Assembly: GCF_014203805.1 (NCBI RefSeq)
Contig: NZ_JACHJT010000002.1
Location: 558,001-622,000, forward strand
Reading direction: 5' to 3'
Origin: Lipingzhangella halophila
GTDB lineage: Bacteria; Actinomycetota; Actinomycetes; Streptosporangiales; Streptosporangiaceae
Length of the DNA: 64,000 bases
Part shown: positions 41,573-50,473 of the stretch, piece by piece
How positions within the stretch are numbered: the stretch's first letter is position 1
Layout of the letters: each line of letters starts with the position of its first letter
Notes under the pieces: model-generated
Told to the model about the DNA's origin: nothing
Seen by the model: only the letters and a program-made list of their open reading frames with translations
Database searches by the model: none
Made by a program: the position numbers and the translations under genes

Positions 41573-43054
41573 TCAGTGGACTGCGGAGCGGCCGGTCGCA
41601 CGCGTTCTGCCGGCGATGGACAGCACGCCGCCCCAGAGCAGGTAGAGAGCACCGGAGACGGCGAAGGCCCCCGCGTATCCGGAGGTGGTCGCGATGGTCT
41701 GGGCGGCGCCGTCAGCGGCGAGATGCGCGGTGCGGCTCGTGGCGACCGTGACGAACAGCACGAGCCCGGCCGATCCCCCGAACTCCATGGCAGTGTTCAT
41801 CACCCCGCCGGCCAGCCCGGTCTGCCGCCGCGGCGCACTGGCCGTGATCAGAACGGCGGTCGCGGCGAACGACAACGCGGCTCCCACCGGGAGCAGGACC
41901 ATGGAGGGCAGGACGCCGGTGGCGAAACTGCTCTGCGGCTCAAGCGCGGAGAGCAGCAGGGCGCCGACCCCGGCGATGGCGAGCCCTGCGGCGCCGACGC
42001 GCCGGGCGCCGAAGGAGGCGATCAGCCGTCCGGCCGCGCGGCCCGTGCCGAGGAGCGCTACCGCGTAAGGCAGGAACGCCATGGAGGTGGCCATGGGGGT
42101 CCAGCCCTGGACTCCCTGGAGGTACAGCACGACGAGTACGAACAGCAGCGCGGTACCGGCCGAGGTGAGCGCGAGCGCGACGAGCGCGGGGGCGCGCTCC
42201 CGGTCGGCGAGGAACCCGAGAGGAAGCAACGGGTCCCGGGTACGCGCCTCGACGGCGACGAACGCGCAGAGCAGCACGATTCCCGTCATAAGCGGCGCCA
42301 GGACCGCTGGCGCGGTCCAGGAGTGCTCCTCCGTGACCAGGATTCCGTAACTGAGCAGGCTGATTCCCGCGGTGGCCAGCAGCCCGCCGGGGAGGTCGAG
42401 GGCGGCGCGGCCCGCTGGCGGCGCCTCGGGCAGCAGCCGGCGTGCGAGGAGCAGCCCGACCAGCGCGACCAGCACCGGCACGAGGAACATCCAGCGCCAG
42501 GAGACCCAGGTCGCCACGAACCCCGAGACGAGCGTTCCAGCGGTGGCGCCGATAATCGAGAGGCCGCCCCAGGTGGCCATCGCCCGGCCGTAGCGTTCGG
42601 CATCGGGCAGCGATGCGCGCAGCACCGCGACCGCCGCCGGTGCGACCAGGGCCGCGCCCACTCCCTGCGCGAAGCGTGCGGTCACGAGGCTGGCGAACCC
42701 GGGGGCGGCGGCTCCGGCGACCGATGCGGCGAGGAAGACGACCAGCCCGAGGAGGAACAGCCGGCGCCCGCCGTAGCGGTCGGTGAGCCGGCCGCCGAAC
42801 AGCAGCAGTCCGCTGAACGCCAGCCCGTATCCGGCGGAGATCATGATCAGGCCGGATTGGGGAACGCCAAGCTCGCGGCCAATGGCGGGCAGGGGGACCG
42901 TGACCAGGGTCAGTGCGAAGATCAGCGTGATCTGGGTGGCGGCGAGAAGCGTGAAAGCGGCGCGCGCTGGGCTGGGAGGGTGTGGCATTGGCCCGGCCGC
43001 CGGGTCCGTTGGGGAATCGCGCTCGGGAGGCTCGTGCGCGTGGGCTGTGGGCAC
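41573..43054 (-). CDS. MFS transporter (DHA2-like, 14-TM)
   Basis: A 493-residue efflux-type transporter starting at GTG 43054 with AAAGG upstream. Motifs include GLLLFGGRLTDRYGGRRLFLLG (motif A), ARFAQGVGAALVAPAAVAVL (motif B) and GTLVSGFVATWVSWRWMFLVPV (motif C). About 14 helices fit the DHA2 drug:H+ antiporter family. It lies between a TetR gene and an SDR gene on the same strand, so inducible export or detoxification is likely. Confidence 0.9.
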   Translation of the reverse strand: MPTAHAHEPPERDSPTDPAAGPMPHPPSPARAAFTLLAATQITLIFALTLVTVPLPAIGRELGVPQSGLIMISAGYGLAFSGLLLFGGRLTDRYGGRRLFLLGLVVFLAASVAGAAAPGFASLVTARFAQGVGAALVAPAAVAVLRASLPDAERYGRAMATWGGLSIIGATAGTLVSGFVATWVSWRWMFLVPVLVALVGLLLARRLLPEAPPAGRAALDLPGGLLATAGISLLSYGILVTEEHSWTAPAVLAPLMTGIVLLCAFVAVEARTRDPLLPLGFLADRERAPALVALALTSAGTALLFVLVVLYLQGVQGWTPMATSMAFLPYAVALLGTGRAAGRLIASFGARRVGAAGLAIAGVGALLLSALEPQSSFATGVLPSMVLLPVGAALSFAATAVLITASAPRRQTGLAGGVMNTAMEFGGSAGLVLFVTVATSRTAHLAADGAAQTIATTSGYAGAFAVSGALYLLWGGVLSIAGRTRATGRSAVH

Positions 43055-43164
43055 TGGTCGGCCTTTCTGGACGCAAATTTTTGGACCGCTCGATCTAGAA
43101 TTTGTGCATACGTAGCCCCGGGTGGGATCGCGCGCGAACCGGCTCGCGCGCGGGGGCCGCGCTG

Positions 43165-43746
43165 TCAGTCCAGCAGCCGCAGCGCCTGCTCGGTCGCGGC
43201 GCGCAGCCGGGACGGTTCCTCGCTCGCCTTCCCGGTCACCCGCATGCCCTGGAGCAGCACCACGAGGAACCGGGCGAGCGCGTACGGATCGGCGTCGGAG
43301 GCGAGCTCGCCCTGCGCCCGCGCACGCAGCAGCGCGGACGTGAGCGCCGTTTCCAGAGTCAGCCAGTTCTCCCGCACCCGGCGGGCCGCCTCGTCGTCGT
43401 GCGGGGCCAACTCGACAGCGGTGTTCGCCATGAAACACCCGCGGCGCCGTTCCTCGCCCATGGACTCCGCGGCGTAGCGCTCTACGAACGCACGCACCGC
43501 GGGGAGAGCCGGGCCGGACTCGGACAGCTCCTGCAGTATTCCGGGACTGGTCAGTTCATCGTAGCGTTCAAGCGCGCGCAGGTAGAGATCACGCTTGCCG
43601 CCGAACGTCGCGTAGATGCTGGCCCGGGCGACACCGAGCCGATCAACGAGGTCGGCCATGGACGTGGCTTCGTACCCGCGTTCCCAGAACAGCTCCAGCG
43701 CGGCGCCCAACGCCGCGTCCGGGTCGAACTCCTTGGTTCGTGCCAT
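43165..43746 (-). CDS. TetR-family regulator of the MFS/SDR set
   Basis: A 193-residue TetR protein (start ATG 43746, MARTKEFDPDAALGAALELFWERGY). The HTH spans about 10-55 (ATSMADLVDRLGVARASIYATFGGK), and the C-terminal part has CFMANTAVEL and QGMRVTGKASE, as in AcrR-type regulators of MFS exporters. It is upstream of the MFS gene on the same strand, with a 110-bp gap. Confidence 0.9.
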   Translation of the reverse strand: MARTKEFDPDAALGAALELFWERGYEATSMADLVDRLGVARASIYATFGGKRDLYLRALERYDELTSPGILQELSESGPALPAVRAFVERYAAESMGEERRRGCFMANTAVELAPHDDEAARRVRENWLTLETALTSALLRARAQGELASDADPYALARFLVVLLQGMRVTGKASEEPSRLRAATEQALRLLD

Positions 43747-43823
43747 ACCGGCACTGTACGCATTTCTGAATCGATCAGTCAAAAATTACGGCAACCGGAA
43801 GGATGATCGCGGGGGTGCGTCGG

Positions 43824-44438
43824 TCAGGCCGGGCGGCGCAGTAGCCACGCCCAGAAACTCCGGCGCGGATGGCGTGCCTTGATCGTGCCCGAGCTCACCG
43901 CACCGCTTACCCGCAGCACCGGTGCGTTGGGATCGGGCGGGCCCTTCACCTTGTTCACGACGGAGCCACTGGTGGTCGTGGCGTTGTCCAGGTTCACGAA
44001 CCAGCCGTGCGGCACCACCAGTATCACCGATCCCGACTTGGCGTGGGCCTCGATGGCGATCTCGCGGCGCGGGCACTCGGCGGCGGTGAAGTCGAGCTTG
44101 ACCGTGCCGGATGTGCACTCCGCCGTGATCTGCGCCGGCACCAGCCAGTAGCCCTCGCGCTTCAGGGAGCCGCTCTTGGTCTGCAGTTCCAGCGGGGGCG
44201 TATCGGTGGTCGGCCTGGCCGGCGCGGCAGTGGGCAGGTCAGCGGTGAGGGGTTCCAGATCGGCTCGTGTCTTGGCGGCGTACACGGCGGCGAGGCGCTC
44301 GTCCAGCTCGGAGAGGTCGAGTCGGCCTTCGGTCACCGCCTCGCGCACCCGCTCGGCCACGGCCTCGCGGTCGGAGTCGGCCACCCGGACGGCGGGCGTC
44401 GCGGGTGCCGTTGCCGGCCTTTCCTGTGCATCGCTCAC
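43824..44438 (-). CDS. DUF1707 protein with beta-rich adhesin-like C-terminus
   Basis: A 204-residue protein starting at GTG 44438. The N-terminal DUF1707 domain is at about 17-70 (VRVADSDREAVAERVREAVTEGRLDLSELDERLAAVYAAKTRADLEPLTADLP). The rest has regular short strands with a recurring SGxV/SGTV pattern (KSGSLKREG, TSGTVKLDF, KSGSVILVV, TSGSVVNKV, SSGTIKARH), as in DUF4097-like beta-solenoids. Common and uncharacterised in actinomycetes; possibly membrane-associated. Confidence 0.88.
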   Translation of the reverse strand: MSDAQERPATAPATPAVRVADSDREAVAERVREAVTEGRLDLSELDERLAAVYAAKTRADLEPLTADLPTAAPARPTTDTPPLELQTKSGSLKREGYWLVPAQITAECTSGTVKLDFTAAECPRREIAIEAHAKSGSVILVVPHGWFVNLDNATTTSGSVVNKVKGPPDPNAPVLRVSGAVSSGTIKARHPRRSFWAWLLRRPA

Positions 44439-44615
44439 ATTGGGCTCCGTACCGGCTCGAATGACGTCCCCACGAGCATACGGCCGGCCGGCAGCCCGGT
44501 CGATCCAGCCGACCAGGCCTGGCCACGCCGCTGCTGGTGGTTCCGGACACCACCGGCGGGGAGGAGCAGGAGGCCGCTGCGGTCAGGCTGGCCGCGGCTC
44601 TTCGCCCGTGCCCGG

Positions 44616-45032
44616 TCAGCCGGCCGCGAGTCCGTGGTCCGCCAGCCACTGCGGGTCGGGCGCCACCTGTTGCAGCACCTCGACGACGAGGTGATCGGGC
44701 CCCTCGACCTGGAACCGCCGCTGGCCCCACGGCTCCGTGGTGACAGGTTTGGCGAACTCCAGCCCGGCCGCGCGCAACCGCCGCTCCTCGGCGTCCGCGT
44801 CCTCGACGAGCAGGGCGAGGAACCCACCGGGCCGGTCCCGCAGCACCGGGGGAACGGACTCGTGTCCGAGGCGGATCAGGTCCAGGTACACGGCCGGGTG
44901 ATCGGGATGCTGGACGTCCACGTACCAGCCGATGTCCACGTTCCGGACGAATCCGAAATGCTCGGCCAGCCAGGCGGCACTGGCGGTGGGGTCGCTGGAC
45001 ATGGCGACAACGCCGAGTTCGTGTGTCTGCAT
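44616..45032 (-). CDS. VOC-family (glyoxalase/bleomycin-resistance-like) protein
   Basis: A 138-residue VOC-fold protein with paired beta-alpha-beta-beta-beta modules: HELGVVAMSSDPTASAAWLAEHFGF, GWYVDVQHPDHPAVYLDLIRLG, PGGFLALLVEDADAEERRLRAAGLEF and FQVEGPDHLVVEVLQQV. GGGAGGG precedes the ATG. It is divergent from a TetR gene with a palindrome in between, so it is probably an inducible detoxifying or binding protein. Confidence 0.88.
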   Translation of the reverse strand: MQTHELGVVAMSSDPTASAAWLAEHFGFVRNVDIGWYVDVQHPDHPAVYLDLIRLGHESVPPVLRDRPGGFLALLVEDADAEERRLRAAGLEFAKPVTTEPWGQRRFQVEGPDHLVVEVLQQVAPDPQWLADHGLAAG

Positions 45033-45072
45033 GGGGTTCCCTCCCGTGGCTCGAAATCACTCCAAACATAGC

Positions 45073-45086
45073 ACTTCAAATGAAGT
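45073..45086. promoter_or_regulatory. Predicted TetR operator (VOC/TetR gap)
   Basis: A perfect ACTTCA-AA-TGAAGT palindrome in the 82-bp VOC-TetR intergenic gap, with an outer AGCACT / AGTGCT pair. Confidence 0.6.
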
Positions 45087-45114
45087 ACTCCAACTAGAGT
45101 GCTAGCGTGGTGCC

Positions 45115-45687
45115 GTGCGACAGAACACGGCCCGACGTACGGCACTACTCGACGCGGCGATCGACGCCCTGGCCGACCAGGGCACGCGAAAGCTCACCTT
45201 CCGCGCCGTTGACGCCCGGGCGGGCGTGCCCATCGGCACCGCCTCCAACTACTTCGCCAACCGGGACGCGTTGCTCGCCCAGGCGGCGGCCCACGTTCAC
45301 GTGCGCCTCGCCCCGAGCGAAGACGAGCTGGCCGGGATGCAGGCGGCCGCGCCCACCCGGGAGGTGGTACGCGAGGCGATGCACAAGCTTTTCGCGCGGG
45401 TGAGCCAGGATCGGGCGGGCTACCTGGCCCTGCTGGAACTGCGGCTGGAGGCGACCCGCCGCCCCGAGCTGCGGCAGGTGCTCATGGACACCGCCGGCCA
45501 GAACATCCACGAGAACATCCGGTTCCACGTGGCGGGCGGCTATCCGGGCGGGCGTCAGGCGGTGGCCTCGCTCTACCTGGCGATGAGCGGGTTGATCACC
45601 GAGCACCTCACGCTGCCGGAGGCGTGGGAGTGGACGACGTTCCCGGAGCTGATCGACCAGCTCGTCGAGCGGATCCTTCCGGAGTGA
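45115..45687 (+). CDS. TetR-family regulator
   Basis: A 190-residue TetR protein. It has a compact HTH from the very N-terminus (RRTALLDAAIDALADQGTRKLTFRAVDARAGVPIGTASNYFANRDALLAQ). The GTG start has no clear ribosome site, so a leaderless transcript is possible. It faces the VOC gene across the 45073 palindrome and likely represses it. Confidence 0.88.
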   Translation: MRQNTARRTALLDAAIDALADQGTRKLTFRAVDARAGVPIGTASNYFANRDALLAQAAAHVHVRLAPSEDELAGMQAAAPTREVVREAMHKLFARVSQDRAGYLALLELRLEATRRPELRQVLMDTAGQNIHENIRFHVAGGYPGGRQAVASLYLAMSGLITEHLTLPEAWEWTTFPELIDQLVERILPE

Positions 45688-45735
45688 GCACGCGGCGCGC
45701 GGCGGGCACGAGTCGGCGCGCACGGGCTGGGAGCA

Positions 45736-46167
45736 CTACGGGAGCTCCTCCAGCGCCTCGGCGGCGTCCGCCCGAATCGTGGGGTCTGGATGGTCGGAAT
45801 AGCGCTCGATCACGGGCCGCGCGGCCGGGTCACGCGTGCCAGCCAGGATGAGCAGGACATAGCCGACCAGGTCCGGACTCAGGCGGTGGAGGCACTCGGT
45901 CAACGGCTGTACCACCGGGTAGGGGAGCCATCCTCGCTCCATCGACCGCGCGAGGGAGTTCAGCGCGCTCTCCGCCGCCTCCTCGTTTCGCTCGCGGAGC
46001 GCCAGCGCCACCAAGGACGCCGCGACCCGCTCCTTCCAAAGCTGGGCGACTGAGGGAGCGGCCAGCAGGTCCCCCAGCTCGTCGGCCGCGAAGGCGCGTT
46101 CCCGCGCACGCGCGGCCGACAGGCGATCCAACGCGTTCTCCCACCAGCGCTCACTCGGCTCGCTCAT
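45736..46167 (-). CDS. HEAT-repeat-like hypothetical protein
   Basis: A 143-residue all-helical protein, ATG 46167 chosen for a GGAG upstream and a natural start (MSEPSERWWENAL). Helix pairs look like HEAT or ARM repeats, and the C-terminus RPVIERYSDHPDPTIRADAAEALEEL is a typical HEAT unit. No enzyme motif. Possibly a protein-interaction module. Confidence 0.7.
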   Translation of the reverse strand: MSEPSERWWENALDRLSAARARERAFAADELGDLLAAPSVAQLWKERVAASLVALALRERNEEAAESALNSLARSMERGWLPYPVVQPLTECLHRLSPDLVGYVLLILAGTRDPAARPVIERYSDHPDPTIRADAAEALEELP

Positions 46168-46270
46168 CTCCGGACGCCCTCCCGCTCCCGTGCTGCCCGC
46201 CATCCAGGATGCGGCATCCATCCCGCACCGGAGAGGAACTCTATTCCCACGGCCGAACTAGGCTGGGTGC

Positions 46271-46885
46271 GTGCGCACCGACCTGACGAGAGCCGACCTT
46301 CCCGGACGGGACTTCTACGCCTGGCTGACCGCGGTTGTCGTCCCGCGCCCCATCGCGTGGGTCTCCACCACCTCGCAGGCGGGCGTGGACAACCTGGCGC
46401 CGCACTCGTTCTTCACGGTGGCCTCCGCCGATCCGCCGATCGTGCAGTTCACGTCGGTGCGGCGGAAGGATTCGGTGACCAACGCCGAGGCCACCGGGGA
46501 GTTCGTGGTCAACTTCGCGCCCGAGCGCCTGCAGCGCGAGATCAACGCCACCGGCACCGGCTTCCCGCCCGAGACCAGCGAGTTCGACGCCGTCGGGGTC
46601 GAGCGCGAGCCCAGCGCGGCGGTCACGCCGCCGCGGGTCGCCGCCTCGCCTGTGGCGCTGGAGTGCCGGCTGCACTCCACCCTGCCGATGGGCGACTCGA
46701 TCCTGGTGTTCGGCGAGGTCGTGCGCGTCAGCGTGCACAGCGACGTTGTCGTGGACGGCCTGCCCGACGTCAACCGGCTCCGCCCGATCGCGCGCCTGGG
46801 CAGGAACGAGTGGGGCGCGCTGGGCGAGGTCACCGCGTTGAACCGGATCCGCTACGCCGACTGGCCGGACGGCCACCAGTCCTGA
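46271..46885 (+). CDS. Flavin reductase-like FMN-binding split-barrel protein
   Basis: A 204-residue protein, GTG start. It has the flavin reductase-like pattern WLTAVVVPRPIAWVSTTSQAGVDNLAPHSFFTVASADPPIVQFTS, RKDSVTNAEATGEFVVNFA and VALECRLHST. PRPIAWVST and NLAPHSFF are diagnostic of the family. It may supply reduced flavin to a monooxygenase or use FMN itself. It is a single gene. Confidence 0.9.
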   Translation: MRTDLTRADLPGRDFYAWLTAVVVPRPIAWVSTTSQAGVDNLAPHSFFTVASADPPIVQFTSVRRKDSVTNAEATGEFVVNFAPERLQREINATGTGFPPETSEFDAVGVEREPSAAVTPPRVAASPVALECRLHSTLPMGDSILVFGEVVRVSVHSDVVVDGLPDVNRLRPIARLGRNEWGALGEVTALNRIRYADWPDGHQS

Positions 46886-46999
46886 CCGGCCCCGCGCGGC
46901 GGCACCCGGTGCGGGCCCGGCCGCGGCCCTGGGTGCACACTGGACCGGGAGCCCCACCGCGCGGCCATTCCCGGCGGGGAGATCGCGGGCCCGGGACAT

Positions 47000-47489
47000 G
47001 GTTCGGGCCGTGCCCGAACCGCTCCCGAAGCTCGGACTCCGTGAGCGCGGACAGCAACGCCTTACCCAGGACCGTGCAGTGCGCCAGGATCCGTCCGCCC
47101 AGGGTGGAGACCATGCGCACCGCCTGCGAGCTGTCGACCTTGGCGATGTAGACGACGTGGGTCCCGTCCAGGATCGCCACGTGGGAGGTCTCGCTGCACC
47201 GCGCCACCAGGTCCTGGGCGACCTGCTGGCCGAGCTTGGCGAGGTCGAGCTGCTCGGTGTAGGCGCTGCCCAGCCGGAACAGTTGGAGCCCCGGCTGGTA
47301 GCGGCCCGGAACATCGGGGTGAGGGCGCGGGTACCCGCGGTCGCTCAACGTGTGCGGCAGCTCGTGCGCCGAGGGGCGAGGCAGGTTCAGCTCCCTGACG
47401 ATCCCGGGTGCGCTGACAGACTCGCGCCCGTCCGTGAACAGCTCCAGGATGTCCAGGCTGCGGATGAGAGCGGGCGTGCGGCGTGCCAT
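47000..47489 (-). pseudogene. Truncated copy of the GntP-region IclR gene
   Basis: The first about 160 codons are a close copy of the IclR gene at 28947-29735: the DNA-binding domain and the first half of the effector domain (SHVAILDGTHVVYIAKVDSSQAVRMVSTLGG) are nearly identical. Homology stops after RERFGHGP; the frame then runs into an unrelated Gly/Arg/Pro-rich tail, ending at 46830. The rest of the effector domain is absent. Changes such as RTSVHELL to RPSAHELP put prolines into the recognition helix. So this is a decaying duplicate, though a repressor-like fragment could in theory still be made. The promoter side is also duplicated to 47612. Confidence 0.82.
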
Positions 47490-47861
47490 GGGGTGGTCGC
47501 TCCTCGTCGTGAGCAGGTCAACGGGCCCGAGGGGGTGCGGACGGCCACCGGGCCAGCGCGATTCACGTCCCGAACGGCGACGAAAAACAGAACGGGATTC
47601 AATATATCGAGCGAGCGCCCCCGCCGTGGAGCGGCACGGCGGCCCGTGCGGCTCGCCCGCGAACCGGCCGGCGTGGGTTCACGAACACCGGGGGTACGCC
47701 GGGCGGCTCGCGGCGCGGCCTCCGTGGCTCCGCGCGGTTCAGGAGGATCGGCGGTGCCCGGCCATGATGGCGACCGCCCCCGGCGGTCAGGACGGTACGC
47801 CACAGGTCAGTGCCACCCCGTTGATCAAGCGTCGACCTCTCACACCCGCGGTAGCGCGAGG
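47490..47861. other. Duplicated promoter remnant and anonymous sequence
   Basis: 47490-47612 is a diverged copy of 29736-29850, including the IclR operator. 47613-47861 shows no gene or repeat that I can name. Confidence 0.6.
47597..47612. promoter_or_regulatory. Retained IclR operator at the truncated copy
   Basis: ATTCAATATATCGAGC differs from the parental site at 29835 by one base, although flanking DNA has diverged more. Confidence 0.5.
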
Positions 47862-48449
47862 CTAACCCCGGACTGGGTACCGCAGGTGAATGGCACGGCG
47901 TCCCTGGATGACACTCGGGTCGTCGAGGAGTAGGTGGCCCCGGTCCAGCTTCGTGAAGTACGGGATTCCCTCGCCGAACAGCACCGGCACAAGGCTGACG
48001 CATACCTCGTCTACCAGACCGAGGTCGAGTGCCTGCTGGGTGATCGTCGTGCTGGCGATAGTGACGTCCTGATCGCCGGCGATCTGTCTGGCCCGGGTGA
48101 TCGCGGCTTCGACTCCATCGACGAACGTCGTTGTGGGCCACTTTGCGGCGGCGTCCTCGGGCGCGCGATGGGTGACCACGACGACGGGGGCGCCTGCCGG
48201 GTGTTTGTCACCCCAGCCATGCGCGATGTCGAACAGGCGCCGGCCGGCGACGAGTGCGCCGCAGTTGCCGGTCCACTCTCGTAGCGCCTGCGCACTGGCG
48301 TCGTCGACCTGGAACGAAACGGTCTCATTCTGGTTCGGCACGGTCACCTCCCCCGCTTCGTACCATTCGAACAGCTCCCCGATCTTGTCGTCCGGTTCCG
48401 CGACGAACCCGTCCAGCGACATCGTCATGTGCGTGAACACTTTGCCCAT
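47862..48449 (-). CDS. Dihydrofolate reductase-like (RibD C-terminal) protein
   Basis: A 195-residue protein of the RibD C-terminal/DHFR-like family. GGGAGG precedes ATG 48449. Features are THMTMSLDGFVAEPDDKIGELFEWY, GALVAGRRLFDIAHGWGDKHPAGAPVVVVTHR and TIASTTITQQALDLGLVDEVCVSLVPVLFGEG. It is a stand-alone reductase-like protein widespread in actinomycetes; substrate unknown. A base composition slightly richer in A/T than its neighbours hints at separate origin. Confidence 0.88.
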   Translation of the reverse strand: MGKVFTHMTMSLDGFVAEPDDKIGELFEWYEAGEVTVPNQNETVSFQVDDASAQALREWTGNCGALVAGRRLFDIAHGWGDKHPAGAPVVVVTHRAPEDAAAKWPTTTFVDGVEAAITRARQIAGDQDVTIASTTITQQALDLGLVDEVCVSLVPVLFGEGIPYFTKLDRGHLLLDDPSVIQGRRAIHLRYPVRG

Positions 48450-48530
48450 CGTGAGCCTCCCTCTACCTGTCGGCTGTCGCCCGTATCGACCTCCTATGAC
48501 CGTGAAACTCATCGGCGGCGCCCAATAAAT

Positions 48531-48567
48531 CGGGCCGTGCCCGGCAGCGGCTGCCGGGCACGGCCCG
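48531..48567 (-). terminator. Terminator of the DUF6282/ABC operon
   Basis: An 18-bp perfect stem whose first arm is CGGGCCGTGCCCGGCAGC, with a single-base loop, 24 nt past the binding-protein stop. Confidence 0.8.
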
Positions 48568-48590
48568 CGACTCCTGTCGGGTCTGCGCCC

Positions 48591-49625
48591 CTAGCGGCGG
48601 AGGTCCTCCGGCACGATCTCCTCGTACCCGGGCGGGTCGCTGACCAGGCCGGTGTCCTCGTGGAACTCCAGCGCCGTCTCAACGGACCCCTGCTCGAAGC
48701 CGGGCTCCGGAGGCAGCTGCTCCTGCATCAGCGGCAGCAGCTCGTCCCGGGCCTCCTCGTCGATGCCCTCCATGTAGCCGGCGAGCAGCTCCCGGATCTC
48801 CGGGTCCTCCTTGATGTCCTCGTTGGCCCGCTCGATCGCCGTCTGGAACGCCGCCACCTCGTCGGACTTGTTCTCCAGGACCGACTCATTGGCGAAGACC
48901 ACCCCGTGCGTCGGGTTCTCCAAGTCCGGGATGTCGCCGCGCACCGGAGAGATGTAGATGGAGCCGACCTCCGTGGCCTCGGCCTGCTGGGGCACCGGCT
49001 GGAAGAACGAGAGCGCGTCGACCTGGCCGGACTCCAGGGCCCCCAGCGCTCCGGCGGGGTCACCCCCGAGGTTGACCAGCTCGGCGTCGTTTTCGGCGTC
49101 CAGGCCTTCCCGCTCGAACAGGAAGTTGACCAGCGCCTCGGTGCCGCTCCCGGGACCGGTGATGCCGATCTTGGTGCCCTCCAGCGCCGCGATGCGGTCC
49201 TCCAGTGAGGCGTCCTCCGCCGGCCCGTCGAAGTCCTCGCCGACGATGATGTCCACGTAGTACTTCTCCACGAGGTTGGACACGAGCCGGGTGGAGTCGT
49301 CGGTGCCGTGCATGTTCAGCGCGTCGGTCAGCACACCGGCGCCGAGGTCGATGCTGCCCGACTGGAGGGCGGCCGCGACCTTCGCCCCGGTCCCCAGGCG
49401 GGGGCGCTCGCCGAGCTCCACGCCCTCTTCCTCGAAGTAGCCGCGCTCCTCCGCCACGTGCAGCGCGAAGAACGCCACCGAGTCGCTGATCTGGCCGACG
49501 TTGAGTGTCCCTTCGGCGGTCTCGGACGAGCGGTCGGCGCAGCCGCTCACCGAGAGTACAAGCGCGGACAGCGCGCTGGCCGCCACCAGAAGGCGCCCGC
49601 GGCGCGTGTTCGTTGCTGTGGTCAT
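48591..49625 (-). CDS. ABC transporter substrate-binding lipoprotein (nitrate/taurine-type)
   Basis: A 344-residue lipoprotein. The signal region ends in a lipobox SVSGC, and the mature part has the NMT1/SsuA-like fold (LNVGQISDSVAFFALHVAEERGYFEEEGVE, AALQSGSIDLGAGVLTDAL, GPGSGTEALVNFLFE). Very acidic overall. ATG 49625 overlaps the permease stop (ATGA), with GGAGG upstream. It delivers substrate to the permease and ATPase encoded upstream in the same operon; neighbouring enzymes suggest an oxidised aromatic or related acid. Confidence 0.9.
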   Translation of the reverse strand: MTTATNTRRGRLLVAASALSALVLSVSGCADRSSETAEGTLNVGQISDSVAFFALHVAEERGYFEEEGVELGERPRLGTGAKVAAALQSGSIDLGAGVLTDALNMHGTDDSTRLVSNLVEKYYVDIIVGEDFDGPAEDASLEDRIAALEGTKIGITGPGSGTEALVNFLFEREGLDAENDAELVNLGGDPAGALGALESGQVDALSFFQPVPQQAEATEVGSIYISPVRGDIPDLENPTHGVVFANESVLENKSDEVAAFQTAIERANEDIKEDPEIRELLAGYMEGIDEEARDELLPLMQEQLPPEPGFEQGSVETALEFHEDTGLVSDPPGYEEIVPEDLRR

Positions 49626-50473
49626 GACCGTGCCTCCGCTGGTTTCCACCGGCTCACCCGGTGGTCGAGAAGTCCGACGAGGAAATTGAGAACCGCCGCG
49701 ATCACGCTGAGCACGACAAGAGTCGCGAACACTCCCGCGGTGTCGAACGTGGCCGCGGAGTTGCTGATCAGGTAGCCCAGACCGCGGTTCGAGGCCACCA
49801 GCTCACCGATGACCGCACCGATCAGCGCGTAGGGGATCGCCACCTTGAGGCCGGTGAGCATGCCCGTCATCGAGGACGGCAGCACGACCTTGAGCGCGAT
49901 GTCCCGGCGCCCGCCGCCCATGAGCCGCACCGCGTCGATCAGGCCCCGGTCGACCTCGCGCACACCGGCGGCCGTGTTCAGGAACACCAGGAAGAACACG
50001 GTGACCGCCGCCAGCAGCACCTTCATGTCCATGCCGATGCCGAACCAGACGATGAACAGCGGTGCGAGCGCCACCTTGGGGATGGCGTACAGCGCCATGA
50101 TGAAGGGGTCCACTACCTTGTAGAACGTCGGTGCGGACGCCAACACGAAGCCCAGCAGCGCGCCGGCGAAGGAGCCGAGCAGGTAGCCGTAGATGATCTC
50201 CTGGAGGGTGATCCAGGAGTTCAGCCACAGGGTGCCGTCCGCGTTCCACTCGACCAGGCGGGTCCAGATCTCACTGGGCCGGCTGGTGAAGCTGATGTCG
50301 AACAGCCACCCGCCGGTCAGCTCCCACAGCCCGAGGAACACGACGAGCAGCGCCACCCGGCCGGCCCAGATGCTGGTCGTTCTCCCGTTGCGTTCCCACC
50401 AGGTGCGGTTCAGCGCGACGGCGTTGGCCGGCCCTTCGGAGCTGGTCGTCGGCGTTTGGGTCATGGTGCTCAT
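49622..50473 (-). CDS. ABC transporter permease (SsuC/TauC type)
   Basis: A 283-residue permease with six helices and the EAA loop segment (DAVRLMGGGRRDIALKVVLPSSMTGMLTGLKVAIPYALIGAVIGELVAS). ATG 50473 overlaps the ATPase stop by 4 nt. It is the membrane channel of the sulfonate/nitrate-type importer. Confidence 0.92.
   Translation of the reverse strand: MSTMTQTPTTSSEGPANAVALNRTWWERNGRTTSIWAGRVALLVVFLGLWELTGGWLFDISFTSRPSEIWTRLVEWNADGTLWLNSWITLQEIIYGYLLGSFAGALLGFVLASAPTFYKVVDPFIMALYAIPKVALAPLFIVWFGIGMDMKVLLAAVTVFFLVFLNTAAGVREVDRGLIDAVRLMGGGRRDIALKVVLPSSMTGMLTGLKVAIPYALIGAVIGELVASNRGLGYLISNSAATFDTAGVFATLVVLSVIAAVLNFLVGLLDHRVSRWKPAEARS

Noticed and set aside
43769-43790. TGAATCGATCAGTCA as a TetR operator upstream of the MFS-linked regulator
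   Set aside because: Only the outer three bases and a CGAT core are symmetric; too weak to list as a site.
44470-44615. Protein-like stretch (LATPLLVVPDTTGGEEQEAAAVRL) between the DUF1707 and VOC genes
   Set aside because: It has no start or ribosome site and no recognised family. It could be a gene remnant, but a chance frame in GC-rich DNA is as likely.
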